Origin: JBKHYJ01 sp046565505
GTDB lineage: Bacteria; Acidobacteriota; Blastocatellia; UBA7656
DNA: 64,000 nt
NCBI GenBank assembly: GCA_046565505.1
Contig: JBKHYJ010000054.1
Span: 1-64,000 of the forward strand
Direction of reading: 5' to 3'
Position 1 is the stretch's first letter. Each line of letters starts with the position of its first letter. The translations under genes and the position numbers were made by a program. Shown piece after piece: positions 23,810 through 32,937 of this stretch. The notes under the pieces are model-generated. The model was not told the DNA's origin and searched no databases. It saw only the letters and a list, made by a program, of their open reading frames with translations.

Positions 23810-24084
23810 TGAATAAGAGATTTCAACTTGGAAGGATGGTGGCCACGCCCGGAGCCTTGCGGGCATTAGAGGAGGCCGGGCAAGGCGCGATGGAGTTCAT
23901 CTACCGTCACCAGCAAGGCGATTGGGGCGACCTGTGCGAAGCCGATAAAAGGGAGAATGAATTCTCTGTGGATAAGGAGTTGAGAATACTTTCAGCCTAC
24001 CACACGAGCAAAGGAATAAAGGTCTGGGTGATAACTGAGGCTGATAGGAGTGCTACAACGGTCCTGCTGCCGAGCGAGTATTGA
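23809..24084 (+). CDS. Plasmid/island-associated small protein of a widespread unknown family
   Basis: A 91-residue protein. It contains the recognisable pattern FIYRHQQGDWGDLCEADK, LRILSAYHTSKGIKVWVI and TEADRSATTVLLP. To my recollection, short proteins with this R-H-x-x-G-D-W-G-D and TEADR-x-x-T-T signature recur in plasmids and genomic islands of many bacteria and have no established role. ATG 23809 shares bases with the upstream stop (TGATG). It is the last gene of the right-hand operon and is followed by a terminator. Confidence 0.75.
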   Translation: MNKRFQLGRMVATPGALRALEEAGQGAMEFIYRHQQGDWGDLCEADKRENEFSVDKELRILSAYHTSKGIKVWVITEADRSATTVLLPSEY

Positions 24085-24110
24085 GGATGGATTGAAATAG
24101 GTTCTGGTAA

Positions 24111-24138
24111 GAGGGGGCAATTTCGGCCCCCTTCTTTT
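24111..24138 (+). terminator. Rho-independent terminator at the right end of the element
   Basis: AGGGGGC (24112-24118) pairs with GCCCCCT (24126-24132) around a 7-nt loop, extended by one G-T pair, followed by TCTTTT. It ends the 22872-24084 operon. Confidence 0.8.
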
Positions 24139-24253
24139 GCCTCGCGCCTTGGCGCGCACATCCATCCCGTAAGCTATGCCCATTGACAGGGGTGATAAAA
24201 TGGATGGTGAAATTGTCAGGTTATTAGGCTCTTTTTATGATTGTTCGATAACC

Positions 24254-24316
24254 CTAAGTTGTTGATTCTGCGACGGTCGGGTGATACATCTTCGTCAGGT
24301 TGTCGAGTACTATCAT
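24254..24316 (-). pseudogene. Displaced 5' fragment of the ABC ATPase gene
   Basis: From ATG at 24316 the minus strand reads the first 16 residues of the ATPase (MIVLDNLTKMYHPTVA) and then ESTT and a stop inside the element. It keeps the host gene's original start codon and the upstream region that held its promoter. If transcribed, it would give a 20-residue peptide and antisense RNA into the element end. Confidence 0.7.
24270..24315 (+). repeat. attR: right attachment repeat
   Basis: The second copy of the 46-bp repeat, 44 of 46 positions identical to 11451-11496. The exact 22-bp block is 24294-24315. Beyond it the sequence diverges at once (TAAACC here, ATTAGC at attL), fixing the junction to the first base of the ATPase start codon. 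Confidence 0.88.
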
Positions 24317-24357
24317 AAACCCGAAGGCGCCCGGCTGATTGCGCGCCGCCCGCCGCC

Positions 24358-25149
24358 TCAGTTGTAATCGTAGTATGGCGTTTTTTGCGTCTTGCGCCGC
24401 AAGAAGAAGGCCATAATGACGCCGGCCGCGAACCCGCCTATGTGCGCCATGTAAGCGACCCCGCCGGTCTGCGTCGTGTGCGATATGCTCGCGGTGTATT
24501 GACTGATGACCTGGAGCACTATCCAGAAGCCTAGCACGACAAGCGCGGGCAGCTCTATCGTCGTCCAGAGAAAGCCGAGCGGCAGTATGGTCCGCACGCG
24601 GTTACGCGGGAACATGATGAGGTACGCGCCCAACACGCCGGCGATGGCGCCCGACGCGCCCAGCGATGGGATCACCGAAGACGGGTTGAGAACAATCTGC
24701 GCGAACGACGCGACAAGCCCGCATATCAAATAGAAGATTAAAAACTTTCCGTGGCCGAAGTTATCCTCGACGTTGTCCCCGAATATCCACAGGTAAAGCA
24801 TGTTGCCTATGATGTGCATCCACCCGCCATGCATGAACATCGACGTAAGCAACGTTAAATAAATGGGGGTAGGGCCGGGGGCTTGCGGGACGACGGGCGT
24901 TTCGCGCCTCCCTGTGCGCCTGTCGATTTCCGCCTGCGCGCCGGGCACCCGTTGGGGCTGCGTCAGGTCCTCGCCTGTTGTTATCTCGTAAGGCACGACC
25001 GCGTAGCCATAGGTGAACCGCTCGCCGGTCTGCGTCTGCCCCGCCTGCTGCAAGAACAGGAACACGATGGCGTTGAGGGCGACGATCACATAAGTGATGA
25101 AAGGCGTCGATAGGCGGCCCTGGTTATCATCTCCGATGGGAAATAGCAT
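24358..25149 (-). CDS. Rhomboid-family intramembrane serine protease
   Basis: A 263-residue membrane protein with about six transmembrane helices. The catalytic Ser lies in GASGAIAGVLG, the catalytic His in YMAHIGGFAAG, and the conserved HGGWMHIIGNMLYLWIFG segment matches the rhomboid helix-2 region. A long loop after the first helix (about 35-85) is polar. It cleaves transmembrane substrates within the membrane; the substrate is unknown. It lies between the NAD kinase gene and the displaced ATPase start, all on the minus strand, so the element split a same-direction gene row. Confidence 0.93.
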   Translation of the reverse strand: MLFPIGDDNQGRLSTPFITYVIVALNAIVFLFLQQAGQTQTGERFTYGYAVVPYEITTGEDLTQPQRVPGAQAEIDRRTGRRETPVVPQAPGPTPIYLTLLTSMFMHGGWMHIIGNMLYLWIFGDNVEDNFGHGKFLIFYLICGLVASFAQIVLNPSSVIPSLGASGAIAGVLGAYLIMFPRNRVRTILPLGFLWTTIELPALVVLGFWIVLQVISQYTASISHTTQTGGVAYMAHIGGFAAGVIMAFFLRRKTQKTPYYDYN

Positions 25150-25267
25150 GTTTGCCCCCTCAGACGGCGCCCGGCGTGGCGGGCCGGGCTTTAATCATTC
25201 ATCCGCGATTTCAAATTCGGGACTACAGATCATCTCCGGCCGTCACCTGCGGTATAACGCCCGCGCC

Positions 25268-26131
25268 TCAACGCCCGCTCCACTTCAACTTATTGCGCAG
25301 GACTTGGAAGTAATCTCTGTCCCTCGCGCTGATTGTGTTAAACGCCTTCGCGCTCTTCTTTATCAGGATGCGGTCGTCGGCCATTAGCGGCATGCCTGTC
25401 TGCCCGTCAGACGTGAGCATGACTTCTTGCTCGCGCGTGTTTATTCGGAGCTTGATTTCCACGTGGTCAGGCAGCACCAGCGGCCTGTTGGTGAGCGTGT
25501 GTGGGCATATGGGGCTGATTATCATCACCTCCGCCCCCGGGGCCACTATGGGCCCGCCCGCCGACAGGTTGTAGGCGGTCGAGCCTGTCGGCGTAGCCAC
25601 GATCAGCCCATCGGCGCGGTACGTCGTGACGTAGTTCGAGCCAACTGAAAAGTCTATGTCTATGATCCGGGCGAGGGCGGACTTATTAACCACTATGTCG
25701 TTGAGCGCGGAGCCCGCGCTCACCTGGTCGCCGTCACGGACCACCTGCCAGTCCAGCATTATCCGGTTGTCAATCTCGTACTCGCCGCGAATTACAGATT
25801 CGAGCGCGGGTATGGCGTCTTCGACCGAGAACTCCGTCAGGTAGCCCAGCGTGCCGAGATTGACCCCCAGGACGGGGGTGCCGCGGCCGCGCACGAGACG
25901 TGCGGTGGCGATCATGGTCCCGTCCCCCCCGAGCACCATCAGCACGTCGCAGTGGTCGGCGATCTCCCTGGCAGAGGCGGAGAAAGTGCCCGGCGGCAAA
26001 TCCTTCACGCGGTCATTTACGAAGAGGTTGATCTCATGTGCGGCGGCCCAGTCGGCGATTTGCGCCGCCATCTCGGCCGCGCGGGGCTCGTGCGGCTTCG
26101 TGATAATCCCGATTCGCGCTGGTGGTTGCAT
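25268..26131 (-). CDS. nadK: NAD kinase
   Basis: A 287-residue ATP-NAD kinase that makes NADP. It carries the GGDGTMI motif (about residue 69), LNDIVV, TGSTAYNLSAGGPI (about 178-192) and the C-terminal beta domain. Length and motif order are typical. The ATG lies after an A+T-rich gap with no strong ribosome-binding site, but start position matches the family (MQPPARIGIITKP). Confidence 0.95.
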   Translation of the reverse strand: MQPPARIGIITKPHEPRAAEMAAQIADWAAAHEINLFVNDRVKDLPPGTFSASAREIADHCDVLMVLGGDGTMIATARLVRGRGTPVLGVNLGTLGYLTEFSVEDAIPALESVIRGEYEIDNRIMLDWQVVRDGDQVSAGSALNDIVVNKSALARIIDIDFSVGSNYVTTYRADGLIVATPTGSTAYNLSAGGPIVAPGAEVMIISPICPHTLTNRPLVLPDHVEIKLRINTREQEVMLTSDGQTGMPLMADDRILIKKSAKAFNTISARDRDYFQVLRNKLKWSGR

Positions 26132-26223
26132 AATTTATTAGGCGGCCGGCATGCGCTCGGCGGAGCGCGCGCATCGGCGGGCGGCGGGGTCGTTTATGAA
26201 TGTACCTGACAAAGCTATAAGGC

Positions 26224-27144
26224 TCATACTGCTCCCTGGGGGGCACCGCCGGCGGCCTGCTCCGCGCCGCTCACGGGGACCCACAGCAATACGCGGCGGA
26301 TGATCTGGACGTTATCGGGTTGAAGCCCTATCTCGAATACGTCGTACTCATTCGCCAGCGTGAGGTACTCGCCGTAGAGCGCGCGCAGCGCTTCGCTGGC
26401 CTCCTGCTCGACGCGGGCGAGGTCCTCGCGCAGTTCAGTCTCGCTCGCCTCGCAGCTGTCTTCGTGTGGCCGCGGATCGGTCGTGCCGAAGACAGAGCCC
26501 GCGAGCGTGGAGAACATGTCGGCCAGCCTGCTCTCGCTCTCGAAGAACCGCAGCTTGCGCGAGATGACGCTCTCGAGGCTGAGGTTTTCTGCGCGCGCGC
26601 CTTTGGCGGCTTGCGCCTCGCGCACCTGTTCGAGGTGAAGCTCGAATCGGTTCCGCAGCTGTTTCAACTCCGGCTCGACGCGGCCGAGCGCGGCCTCCGC
26701 GACGCGCGTGAGGAAGTCTTCTAGCGAGTCTTCCGGCGCCGAGAACAGCCCGAAGACGGGGTTGAAGAAAATGCGGAGCCGCTCCTTTCGCACAAGCATG
26801 TCGATCAGCTCGGCCACGTACTGATCCAAGTCCTGTTTCGTAGTCTCGTAGTTCCCGGGCCGGTAGCCGATTCGAGAGTCCGCCCCTATGGTCAGTTGCG
26901 AGCGCTCGTTTATCTCGGCGGCCGGCGAGTCCCAGTCTATCGCGAGGTCGGACTCGGGCAGCCATGCGACGTAGCTGCGCTCCTCCGAGTGGTTAAGCCC
27001 CGCGCGCAGGCTTCGGAAGTTGACGGAGCATTCGATGAGCAGCGCGGGGCGGTATACGAGCGCGCCGTCAAGCTCGTCGCCCGGCCTGAACCAGAACTCG
27101 ATGACACCTTCGATCTGTAACCTCTCTGACGCTTGTCCACTCAT
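26224..27144 (-). CDS. Conserved hypothetical protein, mixed alpha/beta with coiled coil
   Basis: A 306-residue cytoplasmic protein. The N-terminal third is beta-rich (IEGVIEFWFRP, ALLIECSVNF). The middle and C-terminal part is helical with heptads and many Glu/Arg residues (about 150-280). The last 30 residues return to beta strands (IGLQPDNVQIIRRVLLWVPV). There is no signal peptide or metal site. It sits between a zinc-ribbon protein and NAD kinase. I do not recognise a family. Confidence 0.7.
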   Translation of the reverse strand: MSGQASERLQIEGVIEFWFRPGDELDGALVYRPALLIECSVNFRSLRAGLNHSEERSYVAWLPESDLAIDWDSPAAEINERSQLTIGADSRIGYRPGNYETTKQDLDQYVAELIDMLVRKERLRIFFNPVFGLFSAPEDSLEDFLTRVAEAALGRVEPELKQLRNRFELHLEQVREAQAAKGARAENLSLESVISRKLRFFESESRLADMFSTLAGSVFGTTDPRPHEDSCEASETELREDLARVEQEASEALRALYGEYLTLANEYDVFEIGLQPDNVQIIRRVLLWVPVSGAEQAAGGAPQGAV

Positions 27145-27224
27145 AAAAACAGGGGCCGGGCGTCGGGGACCTGGCTAATAATACAACCGTCGGATGTCCC
27201 CGGCGCCTGACCCCGGACCCTCGA

Positions 27225-27986
27225 TCATTGTTCGGTCGTGCCCTGCTGGCTCATGGCGGCCTCGGCCGACTGGGAAGGCTCGGAGCGGTAAAAGAGGATC
27301 CGCCCGCAGTTCTCGCAGGTGATCATCTGGTCGCCTTTGCGAACGTCGCTGAAGACTTTGGCCCGGACTTTTATCCTGCACGCGCCGCATATGCCATCGC
27401 TTCGGATCTCGGCCAGCGCCATCCCGCGCCGGCTGCGCGCCATGCGGTCATAGGTCGAGAAGAGGTGCTTTGGTAATTGCTGGGCGAGCATGCCGCGCCG
27501 CTCGTTATAAGAAGCCAGCTGGCGGCCAGCCTCGTCTTGTTCGCTTTGAAGGGCCGCCAAACCGCGGTCGACTTCTACGCGCTTGCGCTCGACATCCGGG
27601 GCCCTCTCGGTCACCTCTGCCTCTAGCCTGTCGAGCTCTTCCATCCGCTTGAGTATCTCGCCCTCAAGCGTGCCCGCATGCTTTTTCGTCGCGTCGATCT
27701 CGCGCAGGGCGGTCTCATACTCTTTCGTATTGGTGACGCGCATGAGGTCTTGCTTGAATTTGTCGTGGTGCTGTTGAGTGGTCGCCAGTTCGGCTTCTAA
27801 CTGTTTGCGGTCTTCGAGGGTTTGTTCGTACTTACTCTTTAGATCCAGGAACTCAGCCGCGTATTGCTTGAAGTCGCTCTCTATCTGATCCCGCTCTGCC
27901 GGTATTTTCGATAACCTGTCATTGATACGCTGTATCTCTAGGTCGAGTTCCTGGAGCTCAATGAGCTGATTCAATTCAGGGCTCAC
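27225..27986 (-). CDS. Zinc-ribbon coiled-coil protein (CT398/DUF164-type)
   Basis: A 253-residue protein. Residues 5-165 form a long alpha-helical hairpin. Residues 198-230 form a C4 zinc ribbon (CGACRIKV, CENCGRILFY). This is the architecture of the CT398-type family, which is often encoded near Nif3-like proteins and thought to bind nucleic acid or flagellar/secretion partners. The C-terminal tail is polar. Function not established. Confidence 0.88.
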   Translation of the reverse strand: MSPELNQLIELQELDLEIQRINDRLSKIPAERDQIESDFKQYAAEFLDLKSKYEQTLEDRKQLEAELATTQQHHDKFKQDLMRVTNTKEYETALREIDATKKHAGTLEGEILKRMEELDRLEAEVTERAPDVERKRVEVDRGLAALQSEQDEAGRQLASYNERRGMLAQQLPKHLFSTYDRMARSRRGMALAEIRSDGICGACRIKVRAKVFSDVRKGDQMITCENCGRILFYRSEPSQSAEAAMSQQGTTEQ

Positions 27987-28220
27987 CGGGTTCCTCCATG
28001 TTTATTCATTCCGAAGTCTACTACATCAACACGCTATTCTCAAGGTGCAGTGACGGCCCGGCCCGCGGCCGAAGAAAGGTTTCGGGCCGGGGACGAATCA
28101 GCGCCCGGCCGCCGCCTGCCGTTTTAAGCGAGTCGAAGATTGCCGGGCGCAGGTGGCTGGGTTAGAATTCAGGTGTGGCGTCATGCGCCGCGTATTCACT
28201 CACCACCCCCGGAGGCTAAT

Positions 28221-28757
28221 ATGAGACTCATGCTCGTTCTCGCGGCTGTCATCACGCTGGCCGTCCCCGCCATCCCGGCCGGGGCGCGGCAGGACGCGGA
28301 CTCCGCGGCGACTTCGTCCGGCGAAGTGCTTAAGCCCATGCCGGGCCTCAACCTGCAAGACTTCGATGGCAAGAAAGTGGCCTGGGACGAATTTAAGGGC
28401 AACGTCCTCGTGGTCGATTTCTGGGCGACGTGGTGCGGCCCCTGCATCTCCGAAGTCCCCATGCTCAACAAGCTACAGGAAAAGTACGCCGACAGGGGGC
28501 TGAAAGTTATAGGCGTTACGATGGCGTCGGGCGAGGCCAAAGAGGTGAAGTCGAACCCCGCCCGCGCGAAGATGAAGTACACGGTCCTGATGGGCGACGA
28601 CGATCAGTCTTATGACCTCAACATATTCGGGTTTCCCACCACCTACGTCGTCACAAAAGACATGAAAATATTTCGGAAATATGTCGGCACGGGCGCGCAG
28701 AAGGCGGCGCGGATGGAGGCCGATATTCAGAAGTTGCTCGGGGAGAAGAAGCAGTGA
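28221..28757 (+). CDS. TlpA-like thioredoxin-fold protein, exported
   Basis: A 178-residue protein from ATG 28221 (GGAGG upstream; an upstream GTG/ATG extension lacks a site). It has a signal peptide (about 1-23), then a thioredoxin/TlpA domain with the active site WATWCGPC (about residues 70-77) and the cis-Pro loop GFPTTYVV. It probably reduces or maintains periplasmic thiols, for example during cytochrome c assembly or protein folding. Confidence 0.92.
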   Translation: MRLMLVLAAVITLAVPAIPAGARQDADSAATSSGEVLKPMPGLNLQDFDGKKVAWDEFKGNVLVVDFWATWCGPCISEVPMLNKLQEKYADRGLKVIGVTMASGEAKEVKSNPARAKMKYTVLMGDDDQSYDLNIFGFPTTYVVTKDMKIFRKYVGTGAQKAARMEADIQKLLGEKKQ

Positions 28758-28811
28758 CCGCTAAAGGTTGTCAGGGCCGGCATGAAAAACTCCGCGGGGC
28801 ACCCCCGCCCA

Positions 28812-29090
28812 TCACTGCTTCTTACCCTTGGCCGCCTCGGCGCGCGGGCTCTTGCCTCGGGGGCGGCGGTGGCGAGCGCCGGCCATGTGGCCGTTCTGGT
28901 AAAACTTCTCCACGCGCTTTGATAACGTGTTGCGGTGGATGCGAAGCTCTTCGGCCGCCTTCGATAAATTCCCATTCGTCCGCTTCAGCACCGAGAGTAT
29001 GAAATACTTTTCAAATTCTTTGACCGCGTCTTCAAACAGTATCCCGCGCTCAACCATCTCCGTCACAAGGGCTTCGAGCCTGCTCTTCAT
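28812..29090 (-). CDS. Fis-type helix-turn-helix protein
   Basis: A 92-residue protein. The middle carries the Fis-type helix-turn-helix (FILSVLKRTNGNLSKAAEEL, RIHRNTLSKRVEKF). The first 25 residues form a helix like the Fis N-terminus. The tail is Lys/Arg/Gly-rich. Such free-standing Fis domains act as DNA-bending regulators or as remnants of NtrC-type activators. It converges with the thioredoxin gene. Confidence 0.88.
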   Translation of the reverse strand: MKSRLEALVTEMVERGILFEDAVKEFEKYFILSVLKRTNGNLSKAAEELRIHRNTLSKRVEKFYQNGHMAGARHRRPRGKSPRAEAAKGKKQ

Positions 29091-29132
29091 CTCATGCCTC
29101 TCCTCTTAGTGCCTCGGCACTTTTATTATTAG

Positions 29133-29660
29133 TTAATTCTTTTTGTCCCCCCACAACTCTTGAACCGCCGCATACCCACTGAGGAACCGCCCCCTCAATT
29201 CGGCCGACGTCAGGTAAGCGACCACTCGCGTCCCTTCGAGCAGCGCGGGCGCGAAGGCGGCGCGCTCGACCGACTCGATCTTGACGGGGAAAGCCGTCAG
29301 CGCGAGGTAAATGGTCGAGCAGATCAGCCAGCCCCGCACCAGCCCGAACGCCGCGCCCAACACGTGATCCAGCCAGTCCAGCCGCGCACGCTTGAGCCCG
29401 CCGCGCATCAGCCGCGCCAGCAAGCTTCCCGCCGCAAGCACGGCCAGAAAGACCGCCACGAACCCGAGCAAGTTCGCCGCCCGCGCGGTGGAAACGAACC
29501 CGCCCAACAGGCCGGCGGCGTACGGGTACAACTGCGCCGCTAAGACGAGCCCGGCCGTGGCGGACGACACCGATATGATGCCTTTGATTAACCCCCTCGT
29601 AGCTCCTGAGGCGACAGATGCCACTACTACTATCAGGACGAAGTAGTCGAGAATGGTCAT
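29133..29660 (-). CDS. CvpA-family membrane protein
   Basis: A 175-residue protein with four hydrophobic helices (about 3-22, 28-50, 64-85, 100-123) and the CvpA pattern DYFVLIVVVASVASGATRG. CvpA proteins affect envelope function and colicin V export in E. coli. It lies next to purC, as cvpA lies near purF in Enterobacteria. Confidence 0.85.
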   Translation of the reverse strand: MTILDYFVLIVVVASVASGATRGLIKGIISVSSATAGLVLAAQLYPYAAGLLGGFVSTARAANLLGFVAVFLAVLAAGSLLARLMRGGLKRARLDWLDHVLGAAFGLVRGWLICSTIYLALTAFPVKIESVERAAFAPALLEGTRVVAYLTSAELRGRFLSGYAAVQELWGDKKN

Positions 29661-29661
29661 G

Positions 29662-29750
29662 CGATTTTGGATTTTAGATTTTGGATTTTCGACTGCGGGC
29701 CGGCTTAAGACCTCCTTCCCGGAATCTAAAATCCGAAATCTAAAATCGAA
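29662..29750. repeat. AT-rich GATTTTGGATTTTAGATTTT-type repeats
   Basis: The cvpA-purC gap contains related tracts: GATTTT-GGATTTTAGATTTT at about 29663-29690, and its inverse TCTAAAATCCGAAATCTAAA at 29725-29744. The second tract forms the last codons and stop of purC. A third related tract is at 44956-44990. Confidence 0.7.
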
Positions 29751-30625
29751 TGTCCCGTCAGCAGCCTGTACGCCTCAATGTACTTTTCGCTCGTTCGCTT
29801 AATAACTGTCTCGGGCAGATTCGGCCCGGGCGCTCGCTTATCCCAATCAAGCGTTTCCAGGTAATCGCGCACGAATTGCTTGTCGAATGATTGCTGCCCC
29901 CGCCCCGGCCGATAACTCTCGCTGGGCCAGAACCTCGACGAATCCGGCGTCAACACCTCGTCGACCAGAATCACCCGCCCATCTTTCACGCCGAACTCAA
30001 ACTTGGTGTCGGCGATGATGATCCCGCGCGCGCGCGCGTAGTCCGCCGCGCGCGCGTAAATCGCAAGCGTCAACTCTTTCAGTTCCCTGGTTACTTGGGC
30101 GCCCACGCGTTCGGCCATCTCGCGCTCGCTGATGTTGACGTCGTGTCCGCTTTCGGCCTTCGTGGCGGGCGTGAATATGGCTTCCGGCAGTCTGGCTGAT
30201 TCTTCAAGGCCGGCCGGCAGCTTGACGCCGCAGACTTCGCCCGTCTGCCGGTATTCTTTCCATCCCGAACCTGCGAGGTAGCCGCGCGCGACGCACTCGA
30301 TGGGAAAAACGTCCGCCCGAAAGACCAGCATGGACCGCCCCTTCAACTGGTCGGCTTGCCCCGCGAGCGGCGCGGGGTAAGAATCGACCTCCGCCGTCAC
30401 GAGGTGATTTCCGACGTCGCCTTTCAAGAAGTCGAACCAGAAGAGCGAAAGTCCCGTCAGCACCGCGCCCTTGTGCGGGATTGCGTTCGGCAGCACGACG
30501 TCGAAAGCCGATATGCGGTCGGTCGCGACGATCAACAGCTTATCTTCGATGGCGTAAACATCCCTTACCTTGCCGCGCCGAAAAAGTTCGACACCCGGGA
30601 TACTGGTTTGAATGATCGGATTGAT
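29726..30625 (-). CDS. purC: Phosphoribosylaminoimidazole-succinocarboxamide synthase
   Basis: About 299 residues of the long SAICAR synthetase type. It forms SAICAR from CAIR, Asp and ATP in purine synthesis. Visible motifs: RRGKVRDVY (ATP loop), ATDRISAFDVVLP, FPIECVARGYLAGSGWKEY, SGHDVNIS, TKFEFG, EVLTPDSSRFWP. The frame runs back to a stop at 30656-30658 with no ATG, GTG or TTG before the first motif. The first standard start codon is TTG 30535, which would remove the ATP loop. ATC at 30623-30625, with AGAGG seven bases upstream, is proposed. The last six residues (ILDFGF) come from an AT-rich repeat. Confidence 0.9.
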   Translation of the reverse strand: MNPIIQTSIPGVELFRRGKVRDVYAIEDKLLIVATDRISAFDVVLPNAIPHKGAVLTGLSLFWFDFLKGDVGNHLVTAEVDSYPAPLAGQADQLKGRSMLVFRADVFPIECVARGYLAGSGWKEYRQTGEVCGVKLPAGLEESARLPEAIFTPATKAESGHDVNISEREMAERVGAQVTRELKELTLAIYARAADYARARGIIIADTKFEFGVKDGRVILVDEVLTPDSSRFWPSESYRPGRGQQSFDKQFVRDYLETLDWDKRAPGPNLPETVIKRTSEKYIEAYRLLTGHSILDFGF

Positions 30626-30919
30626 AGTCTCGCCTCTTCTTCCAGGATATACTTGTCAAATCGAAGTGGAACTGAACAGCTGATGACCAAGGGTTTAGTG
30701 ATGGCAATCCGCATTATCAGCATGAGCAAATTCAATGTCAAGCGGCCGGCCCCCGAAGATCAACTTCTGGTTTAAATTTTTTTTGCGCTATTGTTTTTTC
30801 CTGACGTTTGCCGGCGCTCCGGCGTTCTCTGTATAATCATACTTCGTGTGCGTAGATCGATTCAGGCCAGTCATGGCCGTTGTTGGCGCGGCGCGTCCGC
30901 CCGGAGGGGAAGAGAGTTA

Positions 30920-32908
<1,989 letters not shown>

Positions 32909-32937
32909 GGCCTCCCGGCCGCGCGCCTGATACTCTT

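Larger units (their letters stand above)
11497..24315. mobile_element. 12.8-kb integrative element (satellite-like) in the start of an ABC ATPase gene
   Basis: The boundaries are the 46-bp direct repeats, with a tyrosine integrase gene 52 bp inside the left end. The content is visibly A+T-richer than the flanks and includes XRE and Crp-type regulators, a DUF3987-like protein, HNH and zinc-binding small proteins, and a REC-Mrr cargo gene. No capsid, tail, terminase, relaxase or type IV secretion gene is seen. This suits a phage satellite, phage-plasmid remnant or small mobilisable island; which of these is unresolved. Excision would restore ATG as the ATPase start and reconnect it to the rhomboid side. 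Confidence 0.88.

Noticed and set aside
24254..24316. Independent leader peptide gene at the right end of the element
   Set aside because: The sequence is explained fully as the displaced start of the ABC ATPase gene.
26435..26965. 176-codon minus-strand frame
   Set aside because: Shifted-frame shadow of the 26224-27144 gene with Arg/Ala-rich composition typical of high-GC shadows.
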